Of a stretch of 64,000 bases of DNA, positions 1-11,600 are shown in pieces. The stretch's first letter is position 1. Each line of letters begins with the position of its first letter. The stretch lies in NCBI GenBank assembly GCA_037039685.1, contig JAWNGF010000003.1, positions 3,508,571 to 3,572,570 of the forward strand, given 5' to 3'. The position numbers and the translations under genes are program-made. Below the pieces are notes generated by a model. The model ran no database searches. It saw only the letters and a list, made by a program, of their open reading frames with translations, and was not told where the DNA came from. This DNA comes from Ceratobasidium sp. AG-K. Its lineage: Eukaryota; Basidiomycota; Agaricomycetes; Cantharellales; Ceratobasidiaceae.

Positions 1-156
1 GTTGTTTTCGTAAGCTTGCTTGCTCAGAGCGCTCTGACCGGGCCGGAATTGGCAAATCCATTCGGAGCGCCTCTGGTACGATAATAGTATATTATGCTAC
101 TAATTGGCTTGTCTATGCTGCCATGGTATTAATTGCCGAGGAGCAGCCATACTGGA
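1..156. other. 3' flank of gene A; no gene seen
   Basis: This is the region just downstream of the stop codon of the first TPR-CHAT gene. I see no coding frame, repeat or recognisable polyadenylation arrangement that I would defend. Confidence 0.5.
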
Positions 157-3100
157 TCAAGATCCGATATGAATGAATGGCGCCCATCGAGCGACTGCCT
201 TCTCTCCCACCTCGGCGCGTAGGTGTGCTACCGCCCGATGTAGTGCCCTCGCTGCCTTTGTATGGTCCATCTTTCCGTCCTTTAGAAGCTCCGCATATAC
301 CTTGTCCGCTACCTTGGGAGCATCTTTGTCTTCAATGCTCCAAAGCGTCGCAATTACACTCGGGAACCCAGCTATCAACATCCCTGCTGCTAGATGTACC
401 GCCTCGTCTGCCAGCTCCTTGTCTCCAGTTGCGGTCTGACAGGCGGACAAGAACGCGAGTCCTTTGTCACGAAAGGATCGTTTAGAAATTGATGCGAGCG
501 TGAGGCTGCCGTCATGAAGGTAAAATGCGCTTTGCATCGCATCCGTTGTTTCTTGGCTGCCGTGGCATGCCAAGTGAATCCAGCTAAATTGGCCCATTGC
601 ATCTAGCACTCGGTCGACGGTCGCTTCGTCGTCCTCGAGCTGCAAATAGTCTCCTGGTGGCGCATGCTTTCTTATAACCGCGAGCTCGTCTTTTGTATAT
701 GGCAAGCTGTGAAGTCCCTGTGTATGCTCTTGGCCAATGGCGAGTATCCCCCGTTGATTGTCGAGTGTTGCTGACTGGCTGACCAACAAAGCGCTAAGTG
801 TTGGCGTATAGGATGATATCACAAGGTCAAATGCGCCCGGCTGGGATTGATCGCGGCCTCTGGCAGCATGGAGTGGGAGTAGCGAAAGTAATCCCGTGGT
901 GCACCAGGTGAGACGTGGTAGTTCATCAACTGGGAGCTGGGTGTGGGTATTCGTGATCAGAGTGTGCAATATGACTTACACTAATAATCCTACGTACCGT
1001 GTAGTCTAGTGTGTCAAGTACAGGTTTGACTATACCTGACCATAAATCTTCTAGCAACTTCTCAAGTGGGTCAGACTGACGTAGGCGGGGGCCAACTTTC
1101 CGGTGCCTGAATGAGCCCAAAGAAGCACTAGTGTCTATTTCTTTTGGCGAGAAATCTGGGAGGGGAACACGTATAATCGTATTATTTGGCTGGAGTATTA
1201 GAGCGTCGCAGCTGGATTGGTGAATATTGATGACAGCGATGGGATGAGACTTGGCGGTTTGCATTAATTTACTTGACTTTGGAGGGCGTAGAAAGTCCTC
1301 AAATCCAGAGATAGCACGAGCTTCACTCAAGCACCTGTCCCAGTCGGTCGCTAACTGATGATGGTCGTTTGTCCCTTTGTCGGAGAGTGAGTCACCGCTC
1401 TCATTCAAGGGTACAGAGAATGATCGCCCCCCTGCTTGCTCAAGCTTACGACCGATCTCTTTAAGCTTAGAGGCGAGAATTGGATCATGGGCAAAGAGCT
1501 GGTCAAAAGGGGTACGTAGCTGAGCTATCTGACCCCAAACAATTGAACGACCAGCTTCAAGCCACTCGAGGGCAAGGTCATAGGTGTTTGTAGAAATAGC
1601 GTATGCTGCAGCTTCTATTGCAACATCGCCCACTTCCTTTATTATGCCGTGGCGGCGATCAAGGGTCGTACCGATCCAGATTAATTGTGGGAGTAGCTCC
1701 ATAGCTTGCTGATATGCACCAAGAGGGGAAGACACGGGATCGTGATGCGCTACTTTAGCCCACCAGAGGCATGCCCTGAGCCTACTCAATGGGGACCCGT
1801 TGGGTGAGCGAGCGGCCTGCTTGAAGCATGTCAACGCAAATTCAATGTCTGCAAGGTCGTGGACAAAGCGAAATCTAACGCGATGGAGGTTCCCAAGGTT
1901 ACATAACAGTAGCGCCTGATCTCTGTGACCTGAAGTAAGAAGCGAGACCGCCTTGGTTTGATATTCAATTGCTTTGTTCAAAGGTTCTTGTTTCTTTAGA
2001 CGGTTAAATTGATCCAGGTACTGGACTGCAAGGTTGTCCAACATACGTGGTTTGAAATGATGCCCGTCGGGAGTGAGAGAAACTGCCTCTGATTCGTATT
2101 GTATGGCTCTTTCTACGTCCGCCAGATCACCGAGATGTTCGAAACGAGCGTGATATGCACCGGCCAGGTTGCTGAGTATTGCCCGCTTGTGAAAGTGACC
2201 ATCGGGAGCGAGTGAAACCGCCTGCAACTGGTACTCGATTGACCTGTCCAAATCGAGCGGCTCGTCCAGCCGCACAAACCGAGCCATGAAGGAGGATCCA
2301 AGGTTACTCAGCGCCCCCGGTTTGTTCGGGTGATCATCAGAAGAGATCAAAACTGCTTTCATTCCAGATTCAGTTGCCTTATTCAAGTCTGGAAGCTCGC
2401 CAAGAAGATGATACCGGGTGAGGTACAAGTCTCCAAGGTTGCTGAGTTTGCTTGGCTTGTCCGTGTGATCTTCAGGAAGAAGTGAAATCGCCTCAGCTCC
2501 GCATTCGATCGCTTTATCCAGGTCCAACAGCTGGCCCAAAAGCTCAAACCGGTTCATATGTGAGCTTCCAAGGTTGCTTAGAAAGCCTGGCATGTTGGCA
2601 TGATGTTTGGGAAGAAGAGAGATGGCCTCTGCCTCGCATTCGATCGCCTTGTTTAAATCATTCAGCTCGCCTATACGTTCAAATCGGCTCGAATATGAGA
2701 TTCCTAGATTGTTGAGCAGGGTCGGTGTGTCTGTGTGACCCTTAGGGAGTAGCGAAAGTGCTTCTTCCCCACATTTGATCGACTTGCTGAGATCCGGAAG
2801 CTCGCCTAGACGCTCAAACCTAGTCAAGTACGAGGCTCCAAGAATGCTGAGTCTACTTGGTTTGTCCGTGTGACCGTCCGGAGTAATTGAAACTGCCTCT
2901 TCCCCGCATTCAATTGCCCTTTTCAAGTCTAAAAGTTCGCCCAAACGCTCAAACCGTACGTGATATGCACTTCCGAGGCTGATGAGTAGATGTGGTTTGG
3001 ATGTATCGTTGTCGGGGGTGAGTAAGACCGATTCAACTCCGTACTCGACTGCTTTGTTTAAGTCTTGCAGTTCGCTTAGGTACTCGAAACGGGTCAGGTA

Positions 3101-4786
3101 CGACACCCCGATATTTCCGAGCATTCCTGCTTTAGCTTTATGCTCGCTGGAAATGAGTATGGTCGCTTCCTCCAGGCATTCGATAGCCCTGTCTAGGTCA
3201 ATCAATTCGCCTAGCCATTCGAACCGACCATGATAAAAGGTACCAAGATTGTTGAGCATATACGGCTTGTCTGTATGACCTTCGGGGAGAAGCAAAACCG
3301 CTTCTGTTCCACAGTCGACTGCTTCCTTTAAATCTGCTAGCTTTCCGAGACGTTCAAATCGAGCCAAGTACGAGTTCCCCAGGTTGTTGAGTCTGTTTGG
3401 CATATGTGGATGGCCTTTAGGAAGAAGTAGGACAGACTCTGCTCCGTATTTGATTGACTTGTTTAAGTCCAGCAACTCGCCTAGGCGTTTAAACCGACTT
3501 AGGTATGTACTTGCCACGTTTCCAAGCCGCCTCGACTTGGCAGTGTGACCTTCGGGAGTGAGCGAGATAGCCTCCAGTCCATATTGGATTGCCTTGTCCA
3601 GATCCGGGAGCTCGCCAAGAGAACTAAACCGAGCACGGAACGAATTTCCCAGACAGTCAAGTACTTCCGCCTTGTCTGGATTATCACTGGTAATAAGCGA
3701 AACCGCCTGCATCCCGCATTCAACTGCGTTGTTCAAGTCCAGCGGATTGCCTAGGCACTTAAATTGGGACTCGTAAGAGGTCCCGAGGCTGCTGAGTCGC
3801 CTTGGCTTATCTATATGGCTGTCTGGAGTGAGTGATACGGCCTCTGCTCCACAATCAATGGCCTTGCTCAAATCTGACTGGTCGCCCAACCGCCAGAATC
3901 GATCATGGTATAAATTTGTGAGATTGGCAAGTATTTGCCCCCTCAGTGAACCCTCCCCGGTAGTCAGTGAAAGCCCCTCGAGTTGGAATTCCAGCGACTT
4001 CTCCAGATCTGATAGCTCGCCTAGACGCTGAAACCGGACGTGATGTGCAATACCAAGGTTTTCGAGCACCTCTGGTTTTGCTATGTGATTATCGGAGATG
4101 AGCGAGGCAGCGTTCGTTCCATGTTTCAAGGCTTCATCCAGATCCAAAATGTTACCCAGCTGTACAAATCGAGCGAGATATGAGCTGCCGAGCTTGTAAA
4201 TTATGGGTGACTTGCTGGGATGGTCGATGGGAGCGAGTAGAACTGCTTCGGTTCCGTACTCTATCGATTTATTTATATCTGGAATCTTGCCTAGTCGCCG
4301 AAACCGAGCCAAGTATGCGTCCCCAAGACTGCCGAGCAGGCTTGATTTGCAAGAAGGGCAACAAGTAGATGTCGAGACTGCTGAATGAAATACATCAATT
4401 GCCTCGTCAATTTCTCGAATGGCTCCTGAGCTCTTAATTCGAGAAATTTTTTCAGTGTCGAGTTCAATTATCCGATGAGGGTCAACCGATGCTTTGGAAC
4501 TTAAGAGCCGCGATATAGAGTTAGTCAAGGTGTGGCTTCTCTAGCATCTCCGCCCCCATGTGATAGTAGCATTTTACGAACCTTGTTTGTGGCGTTGCCT
4601 GGATAAGAAGTGCACGATCCACCAAGCTAACCAAGTCCGACTCGTTGCCTTGATCTGAGTTCTTGCCATAATTTGACGGGGGGTTTTCCCAAAGTAAGTT
4701 ATCGAGACTGATCTTGGTTTGTGTACATTCGGTTGATTCTGTGTCGCCTGGTTCGAGCTCGCGCGAATCTTGGGTAAAAGTGCAAA
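157..4786 (-). CDS. TPR-CHAT protein A (caspase-like protease with TPR solenoid), 5' end unresolved
   Basis: Predicted exons are 4582-4786, 998-4499 and 157-936, giving about 1495 residues so far. The middle exon holds about 20 degenerate repeats of 46 residues with the core 'RFxRLGELxDLxKAIE' and 'SLxPDGHxxKPxxL', typical of TPR-like helical pairs. A helical linker follows ('QQAMELLPQLIWIGTTL', 'WLEAGRSIVWGQIAQLRTPF'), and the CHAT domain begins near 'HPIAVINIHQSSCDALILQ'. The last exon carries the expected catalytic His in 'IHLACHGSQ' and Cys in 'FLSACQTA'. Introns are 937-997 (61 bp, GTACGT...CAG, phase 0) and 4500-4581 (82 bp, GTTCGT...TTAAG, phase 2). Exon 4582-4786 encodes a polar, acidic, probably disordered segment without an ATG. 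A further, very short intron at 4787-4825 (39 bp) is possible but unproven. CHAT domains are known as peptidases that often sit behind TPRs. The substrate and cell role here are unknown. Confidence 0.85.
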
Positions 4787-6283
4787 CTAAAGCCTGTTAT
4801 AAATGCCTCGATTACAAGGACTAACCTTTCGATGTAAAATTTTGTTCGGTGCGCAACTCAGACTGGGGGAACAAGCGAGGGCCGTCACTTTAGGCCGAAG
4901 CGTCAACCCAATCTCACTAGACGCCCGAGCAGCCTGGAACCCACTTTCTCCCTTGATTCCGATTGGCGGAGTCGTCCTCAACAGAGGAGCCCAGAGGAGA
5001 CATTTAAATTGCTATCGATGCTTTAGGACGTCGTGGAGATAGAAGAGCAAACGCACAGATTTTATGATGAGGCCAGATCCGGATATATGCACGTGCTACG
5101 CTCATCGATCTTTCAAACTGGGAAGTCACCGAAGAGGGGCAAGTAAGGCAAGGACCCACTAACAAAAAAATGACCGAACAAGGATCTGCTACATACCTCC
5201 ATCTAGGCGGTACCCTGCAATTATTACACTGCACGCGGGATCGGAATGCCGTGTCTCTTGGGCGAAAACAACACTCAGCCTCCGAGGCTCTGTTCACGCG
5301 TGGAGTAGAAAGAGAGGAACGGAAGGGTGTAATTCAATGGGGATAATGTATATATACGGAAATAGATGTCGAGACAGGGACGCGGTGATGGGGGGGATCC
5401 GCAGGATCACTGCAGGTGATGTGCGGATGAAAGGCCGGGCCGAACATTCGCGAGCTGGGCTCGCGGGTAGGCGGCAAAACCTGGTCTCAATAAAAGCGGA
5501 GTGGTGAGTGGGATAAAACATGTTTCGCGAACGCCGTCGGTCCTGCGGCTAAGTAGCATATCTATTAACTCCGCAGGCTGCATTCTAGATATGCCCACTA
5601 GGTTCAGGGAAACCAAACCGGGCAAAAACTTGCAGTCTCACGGTCATGGGGAGTTTGAAAAACTTGACTTGACTGAACTGTCATGGTTAGACATACGGAG
5701 GTTATGAGATTCGGAACAGATCAATTTCCCGTAATAGTATCATTTTACACGATAGTCGTACATGATTTAAGACGAAACAGGCAAGAGCTTGAAGACCAAA
5801 GCAGTAAAAATGGAAAATGAGCGAGTTCGGGCGAAGCACTCAAGAGACGACTTGGTTGACGTGCTCACCTTACTTGTGCGCATGCATTGAGCCAAGTTGG
5901 GAGGTGAAATATCGAAGTAACGACGGCCGAGAGGTTGTTAAAAGATAATATCCTAGTCCTGCCGCCCTGAACAAACTATATGGGGTTGGTATGCTGGAGC
6001 CCAGGAAAAGGTGAAGAGATGCGCTGTAATCAGATTGGCTTAACCTCTTGTATTGTATTTCCGTATGAAAGGCCCGGGCTACCACGTTCCTCGCAACCCC
6101 GGCAGAGCTGCGTTAGGGCTATACCGGGCCTCACCGGGCCTCACCAGTGTTGTGTGATTGCCAGAACCGTTCCCCCCACCTCATCCACCGTCGCCACGCC
6201 CCAAAACCAGCTCACCCCGTTCTCCACATCACTCACCGCCTTTCCTTACGGATCCGACTCTCCAACGCCCACCCGCCCGAGGC
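4787..6283. other. Upstream region of gene A; first exon(s) of A probably lie here
   Basis: The reading frame of gene A continues upstream only through splicing. A donor-like GTTAGT at 4820-4825 precedes an in-frame segment, read on the minus strand, that reaches a stop without an ATG, so at least one more exon should lie within a few hundred bases. The rest has no convincing coding frame on either strand and no transposon ends that I recognise. Confidence 0.35.
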
Positions 6284-6914
6284 TCATTCTAGGACTTGTA
6301 AGGTGAACTGCCGGGGTCCTTCCATCTCTGAGTACCTTCTCTTACACAGCACCCAAGTGCTATCGAATAGGTCTGGATTAGCCTCCTCCGCGTTCTCTGG
6401 GTCAAAATATGAATGAACCCACGGAACCCCATCCAACCACCGACTCACGTATACTTGTCTCGTCTCATCCAGCATATGCAGGTCGCCCTTTAGATCCACG
6501 TTGGTGCTGAGCGTCACTACGGTTGTCCCACGTCGGGATGCGAACGGAATCTCTTCTCGTGGTGGGATTGCGAGTTCTCATCAGTGCGGTTCCGTCTTGG
6601 TATTTGAGGTCTAGCAAAATAACTCGAAGTCGACCTACAAGGGGATGGTTGCAAAGGAGAGGATAGCTTACTATAATCTTTGCGTGATGTCTACTTCCTG
6701 CTAACTCTTGGGGAGTCAACCCCCGTTTTATCCTCGAATTTTCAAAGACAGTTAATACCGGATCCATCAGGGTAAATATTTGCCGTGGGGTTTGTTCGTG
6801 CCATTTAGGTACAGCACACGCAGGGGAAGAGAACGAGGCGAAGGATCTGCACATGAAGATCGTCGTCGGCTCTTGGGATCCTGAAAAGTTTAGCGCCCGG
6901 CGTTGCGTAACCAT
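6284..6914 (-). CDS. Possible hypothetical coding fragments
   Basis: Two overlapping minus-strand frames (6465-6914 and 6284-6517) have protein-like composition, for example 'DETRQVYVSRWLDGVPWVHS' in the second. A plausible intron begins with GTAAGC just after 'RHHAKII' and ends at a CTAG acceptor before 'DLKYQDGTALM'. However, the two frames do not join without another splice or a one-base shift. I do not recognise the family. This could be a decayed gene or a small multi-exon gene, and chance remains a real alternative. Confidence 0.25.
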
Positions 6915-7194
6915 CTCTGCGTCACGATACCAGCGATTGGACTTTCTACTTCACCACACCGACCCCGACTTCGAAATGTAGAGTTTCGAGAGAATCAAAA
7001 TTAAAACCACGACTGCGAAACATCATCCTTATTTCTGGGCTTGTAATGATTTTAATGGTTGTTTCGGCTCTCGCGCCTAGCAAGAAGCGACTGTAGGCTC
7101 CAGCCCCCGGAATGTCGGCGTTTGAATGAGTATCCTGCCCAGCCACGTGCTCTTGCTCAAGAAATTTTTGCAGCCCGGCCACCACCAATCTCTC

Positions 7195-7400
7195 GCTCGT
7201 CTCGTGGGCATGGGCGTTAATGTCCGCGAGCTCGACTTTTGTGCCGGGTAGCGGACTTGGGCTGGGTGTATGCCCCTACCCGACAACGAGTAGCCAACGA
7301 TATGGATCACTATCCCCAGACTGTTTGGCAAACGAAGCGCTGAGGGTGTGAGTGTATGTGACGATATAACGAGCTGGAAATCTTCATAGGGTACAGCGAC
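7195..7400 (-). pseudogene. Relic of a TPR-CHAT gene (CHAT portion only)
   Basis: Read on the minus strand, this segment matches the start of the CHAT exon of the paralogues across changing frames. 'YEDFQLVISSHTLTPSALRLP' corresponds to 'FDLVISSYTPTLSAL'. A second frame, interrupted by a TAG, gives 'GHTPSPSPLPGTKVELADIN', matching 'EHTPGLNPLPGTKAKLAVIK' of copy C. No TPR repeats or catalytic motifs remain nearby. It is best read as an old, frameshifted copy of the tandem family lying between A and B. The limits are approximate. Confidence 0.7.
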
Positions 7401-8003
7401 TTTGGTTGACCCATCTGGTATACTCTCCATAGCTGCGAGTATCGTTATGAAGGGAGGAGATCGTCACCGAGCGACATATTGCCATTCTAGTCTCAAATTT
7501 CAAATCTGGGCGGCCTTGCCATCAGTCCGAATCGTGGCAATTCGGGACTCCACCACAAGGACTGCAAGTAATGGTCCGCCAGATTATCCGGAATCTTCGG
7601 CTTCAGAAAAGGCGCATCAAAACGCTCCGCTTGTAAAATCTCAGGATATCACAGGTCGACCCTACGGTTGGCTGCTTGACGATATGCAAAGATGAGTTTT
7701 TCAAACCCCCACAGTCAACATAGGCCCGGTATCTGTCACGCGTAGGCACATAAACCATTTCTTGTTCTCTTATCTACCACGGATGAGTAGGTGAGTGTCT
7801 TTTTTTCGTGTTCATGGGGCGAACGAGCTCAAAGTAGCTTCGCAATCTTGATACAGATGCCTTCCTGCACGACGCGGCGATGGGTTTATTATCCGTCGCT
7901 CGCAAGGTGGATGTTAGCCATATGCATTAACACAGTTAGCCAACTGGATTCTCCCCTCCAGCGATATTTCGACGTCGAATTAGATCTGACGATCCTGTGG
8001 ATA

Positions 8004-8116
8004 AATCCATCCTCGCTGTTTCTCGCCGCTCACTGGACCCTCATATTCTACCGACCAAGGCGGATATTTGATTGGGCGCTCGAGCGGACGAGAGCAATAA
8101 ACCGAGCGAATCTGAC
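8004..8116 (+). pseudogene. Relic of the small serine/proline-rich gene (partner of TPR-CHAT genes)
   Basis: The nucleotide sequence resembles the early part of exon 2 of the intact gene at 28554-29484, roughly its bases 28660-28770. Shared blocks include 'CTGGACcCTCaTATTC', 'CCGACcAAGG' and the following CGAG-rich segment, about three quarters identical by eye. It has the same orientation and the same place, just 3' of a TPR-CHAT gene (here B), as the intact copy has next to D. The frame is broken and only about 110 bp are recognisable. Confidence 0.5.
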
Positions 8117-8693
8117 TAGAACACAGTTTCATTGCAACAGCTATATCACATCAAGTCAGCAATGACTCTCCCGACGCCATTGTTTGTCTCTCTCGCGTCT
8201 AGCTGAGACTCGCTCATCCCGCAGGCTCCAACATTGAAATCACACCACTCGTTGCAGAGCGTCTATCCGAGCTTCAGGTTCCCTGTTTCGTGTCGGCCCC
8301 TCAGACAACGTGGGCAAGCGCGTTCGGGCAAATCATTCCGTAACTGAGCGACGCAAGTCGGTCAAAGGCAAAGCCGATCGACCTTAGCGCTGGCGCGTCA
8401 CGATTTCATTTCCACCGCCAGGGCCTCCGTGCAATTGCTGCATTGGCTCTTCAAGAAACTCGCCATCTTCGAAGTAAATAATTGCGACAACATTCATATT
8501 CGAGATCGACGTGGAGCCCTCTGCCCGCTAGTTCTAACAATCAATTGGGCATGGGAAATAGGGAGATACGCAGGTATCAGTATTCGCAACACCCTACGTT
8601 ATAACAAGTTGAATCATAACACACTGGTACAATGTTCTCCATGATCTTTCTGTATCCGTATATATTTCAATCGTCAAACCACACAGTCTCGAC
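8117..8693. other. 3' flank of gene B; no gene seen
   Basis: This stretch may contain further unrecognisable remains of the small gene whose relic ends near 8116. No supported coding frame or repeat was found. Confidence 0.4.
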
Positions 8694-11600
8694 TCAACAG
8701 CCAAAATGGATGAACGGCGCCCATCGTGCAATCGCATTCTCCCCTACATCCTTTTGCCCGCGCAAATGCGCCACCGCCAGGTGTAATGCCCTGGCTGACT
8801 TCGTGTGATCCATCTTTCCACCCTTTATTAACTCCTCATAAACCTTATCGGCTACCAAGGGGCCATCCTTGTCCTTGATACTCCACATCGTCCCAATTAC
8901 ACTGGGATATCCCGCCATCAACATTCCCGCCGCGAGGTGTGCAGCTTCTTCTGATAGTCTCTTGTCTCCCGCGGCAGTATGGCAAGCGGAGAGAAACGCA
9001 AGCCCCTTATTTCGAAATGATCGCCTTGTCAGTGCTGCGAGCGTGAGTTTCCCGTCGTGAAGATGGAAACCACTCCGCGTTGCATTATTTGCGTCTTGAC
9101 TGCCATGACACGCCATATGAACCCAACTGAACCGATCCATTGCTTCGAGCACCGGCTGCACAGTTGCTTGGTCATTTTTGATCTCCCGATGGTAATCAGC
9201 CTGAGTGTGCTTCCTGACCACCTTCAGTTCCTCATTGACAAACGGGAGGCTCGAGAGATTAGGTGTATTCTCCTGGCCGATAGCAAGTATTCCAGACTGA
9301 CAGTCGGCTGTTGACTGACTTTGCAATAATGCACTCAGCGTCGGCGTGTAAGACGATATTACAAGATCAAATGTATTGGGGTGAGACGGATCGTTGGGGC
9401 CAGATGCGTGAAGCGGTATGAACGAGAGCAGACCAGTAGTGCACCAAGTAAGACGCGGTAGTTGGTCAATGGGCATTTTTTGCTGTGTTGAAGGCACTCA
9501 AATGAGCCTCACTATGAACTTAATAGAGAGATGTACATGCCTTGTAACCAAGATGATCGAGTACAGGTCTGACTACACCCGTCCACAAGTCTTTAAGACC
9601 AGTCTCGTTCCATTCATCTTCATATTCGTGGTCTTCAAGAGGGCGACGGTACCCTACAAGTGAGGAAATGTGTTCACGTGCCGCAATTGCGCTCTCTACA
9701 GAAAAATCCTCTAGGCGAATGTGAGATATCCCATTTGGTCGAAGAATCAGGGCGTCACAGCGTGACTTGTGAACATTGACAACAGCTATAGGATGGGACG
9801 TAGCAGCACCAAGTAGCTGGTTGGACTGGAGAGGCCGCAAAAAGTTTTCAAATCCAGGGATAGTAGAACGAGCCTCGCTCAGATACTCGTCCCAGCTGAG
9901 TGCCAATTGTATATGATTTTTTGCTTCTTCACTCTTATTTTGTTTGTCAGCTCCGAGTGATTGGGTGAAGCCTGACCGGGAGCCTGCGCGCTCAAGCTTG
10001 TGGCTGACATCGTTGAGTTTGCGTGCAAGGTCTGGATTGTGAGCGGCAAGTTGATCAAAAGGTGAACGCAGCTGAGCTATCTGGCCCCAAACGATCGAAC
10101 GGCCCGACTCGAGCCATTCAATAGCAAGCTCGAGATTATTGATAGAAATGGCATATGAGGCAGCCTTTGTAGCAAAATCTCCCACTTCCATCATCAGACT
10201 GTAACGTCTTTCGATTGTGGTACCGATCCAGATTAGCTGTGGGAAAAGTTCCATTGCTTGCCTGTATGCTGCAATAGGGGAGGAATTTGTGTGAAACGAT
10301 GCCAAGTCTGCCCACATGCTACATGAGGCGAACCTTTCAATCGGTGGCCCGGCAAAGGATTGTGCAGACTTTTCGAAGTAGTTCATCGCTGACTGGACGT
10401 CTAGATGCACTTTTGAAAGGCGATAACGGGCGAAATATGCGTGCCCAACACTGTTGAGTAGTGCTGACTCTTCTGGGTGACTATTAGGAGTGAGCGAGAC
10501 TGCTTCTAATCCGCACGCAATTGCTTCGTTCAGATCAGGCAGCCCACCGAGACGCTTGGACCGAGTCCGGTAGGCGACACCAAGATTGCGCAGCCTTCTA
10601 GGCTTGTCCCAGTGACCTTTGGGGGTGAGAGATACTGCCTCTGACCAGCACTCGATTGCTTTATTCAGGTCAAGCAGGTCACCAAGATCATTAAACCGGG
10701 TCTGGTAACAGATCCCAAGGTTATTCAGTATCCCTGGCTTGTCTGAATGGCTGTCAGGAGCGAGTGAAACTGCTTTTGAACCCCATTCGATCGCTTTATC
10801 TAGATCAAGCTGCTCGCCGAAACGTTCAAAACGAGCTCGGTACGATGCTCCAAGGTTACCGAGTAGCCCTGGCTTACTTATTTGGCCTTCGGGAGTGAGT
10901 GGGATTGCTTCAGACCGGCACTCGATTGCTCTATCCAGATCAGGCAACTCCCCAAGACGCTGAAACCGAGTCTGGAATGCGTTTCCGAGGTTGCTGAGTA
11001 TACTGGCCTTGTCCGGATGATCGTTGGGGATGAGTGAGACTGCTTCTGACCCACACTCGATTGATTGGTTCAAATCGGCCAGCTCGCCAAAACGCTCGAA
11101 CCGACTCCAGTATGAAATTCCCAGAATGTTGAGTCTTCCAGGTTTGTCTGGACTATTTTTTGTGGTCAGCGATACTGCTTTCGACCCGCAATCGATTGCT
11201 CTGTTCAAATCAAGCACATCGCCTAGACGTTCAGACCGCGCCCGATATGAGATTCCAAGATTGTGGAGCCTTCCAGGCTTGTTAGCATGTCCATCAGAAG
11301 TGAGTGACACTGCCATTAACTGGTATTCAATCGCTCTGTTTAAATCACTAAGCTCGCCGAGGTGGTCGAAACGAGTCCGGTATGAGATTCCAATGCTGGT
11401 GAGTATGCCGGGCCGGTCTAGGTGGCTGTCTGGAGTGAGGAACATCGCCTCGGATCCGCAATCAATTGCTTTATTCAGATCCAATAGCTCGCCGAGACGC
11501 TCAAACCGGCTCCTGTACGCGTTCCCCAGATTATTCAATATTCCAGGCTTGTCTGGATGACCGTCAGGAGTGATTGATAATGCGTCTGATCCGCATTCGA

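Noticed and set aside
998..4499. CRISPR-like array, because of regular 138-bp spacing
   Set aside because: The repeats are protein-coding TPR units with diverging sequence in a spliced eukaryotic gene, not identical short repeats with unique spacers.
926..4528. Single 1200-codon frame for gene A starting at TTG and ending past the CHAT intron
   Set aside because: TTG is not a credible start here, and the last residues before its stop are translated intron. Splice sites matching the paralogues give a better model.
11024..11560. Long plus-strand open frame (178 codons) antisense to gene B, and similar ones antisense to E and D
   Set aside because: The 138-bp repeats are multiples of three, so any frame free of stops in one unit stays open in many. 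The products are repetitive Ser/Arg/Pro shadows of the TPR code.
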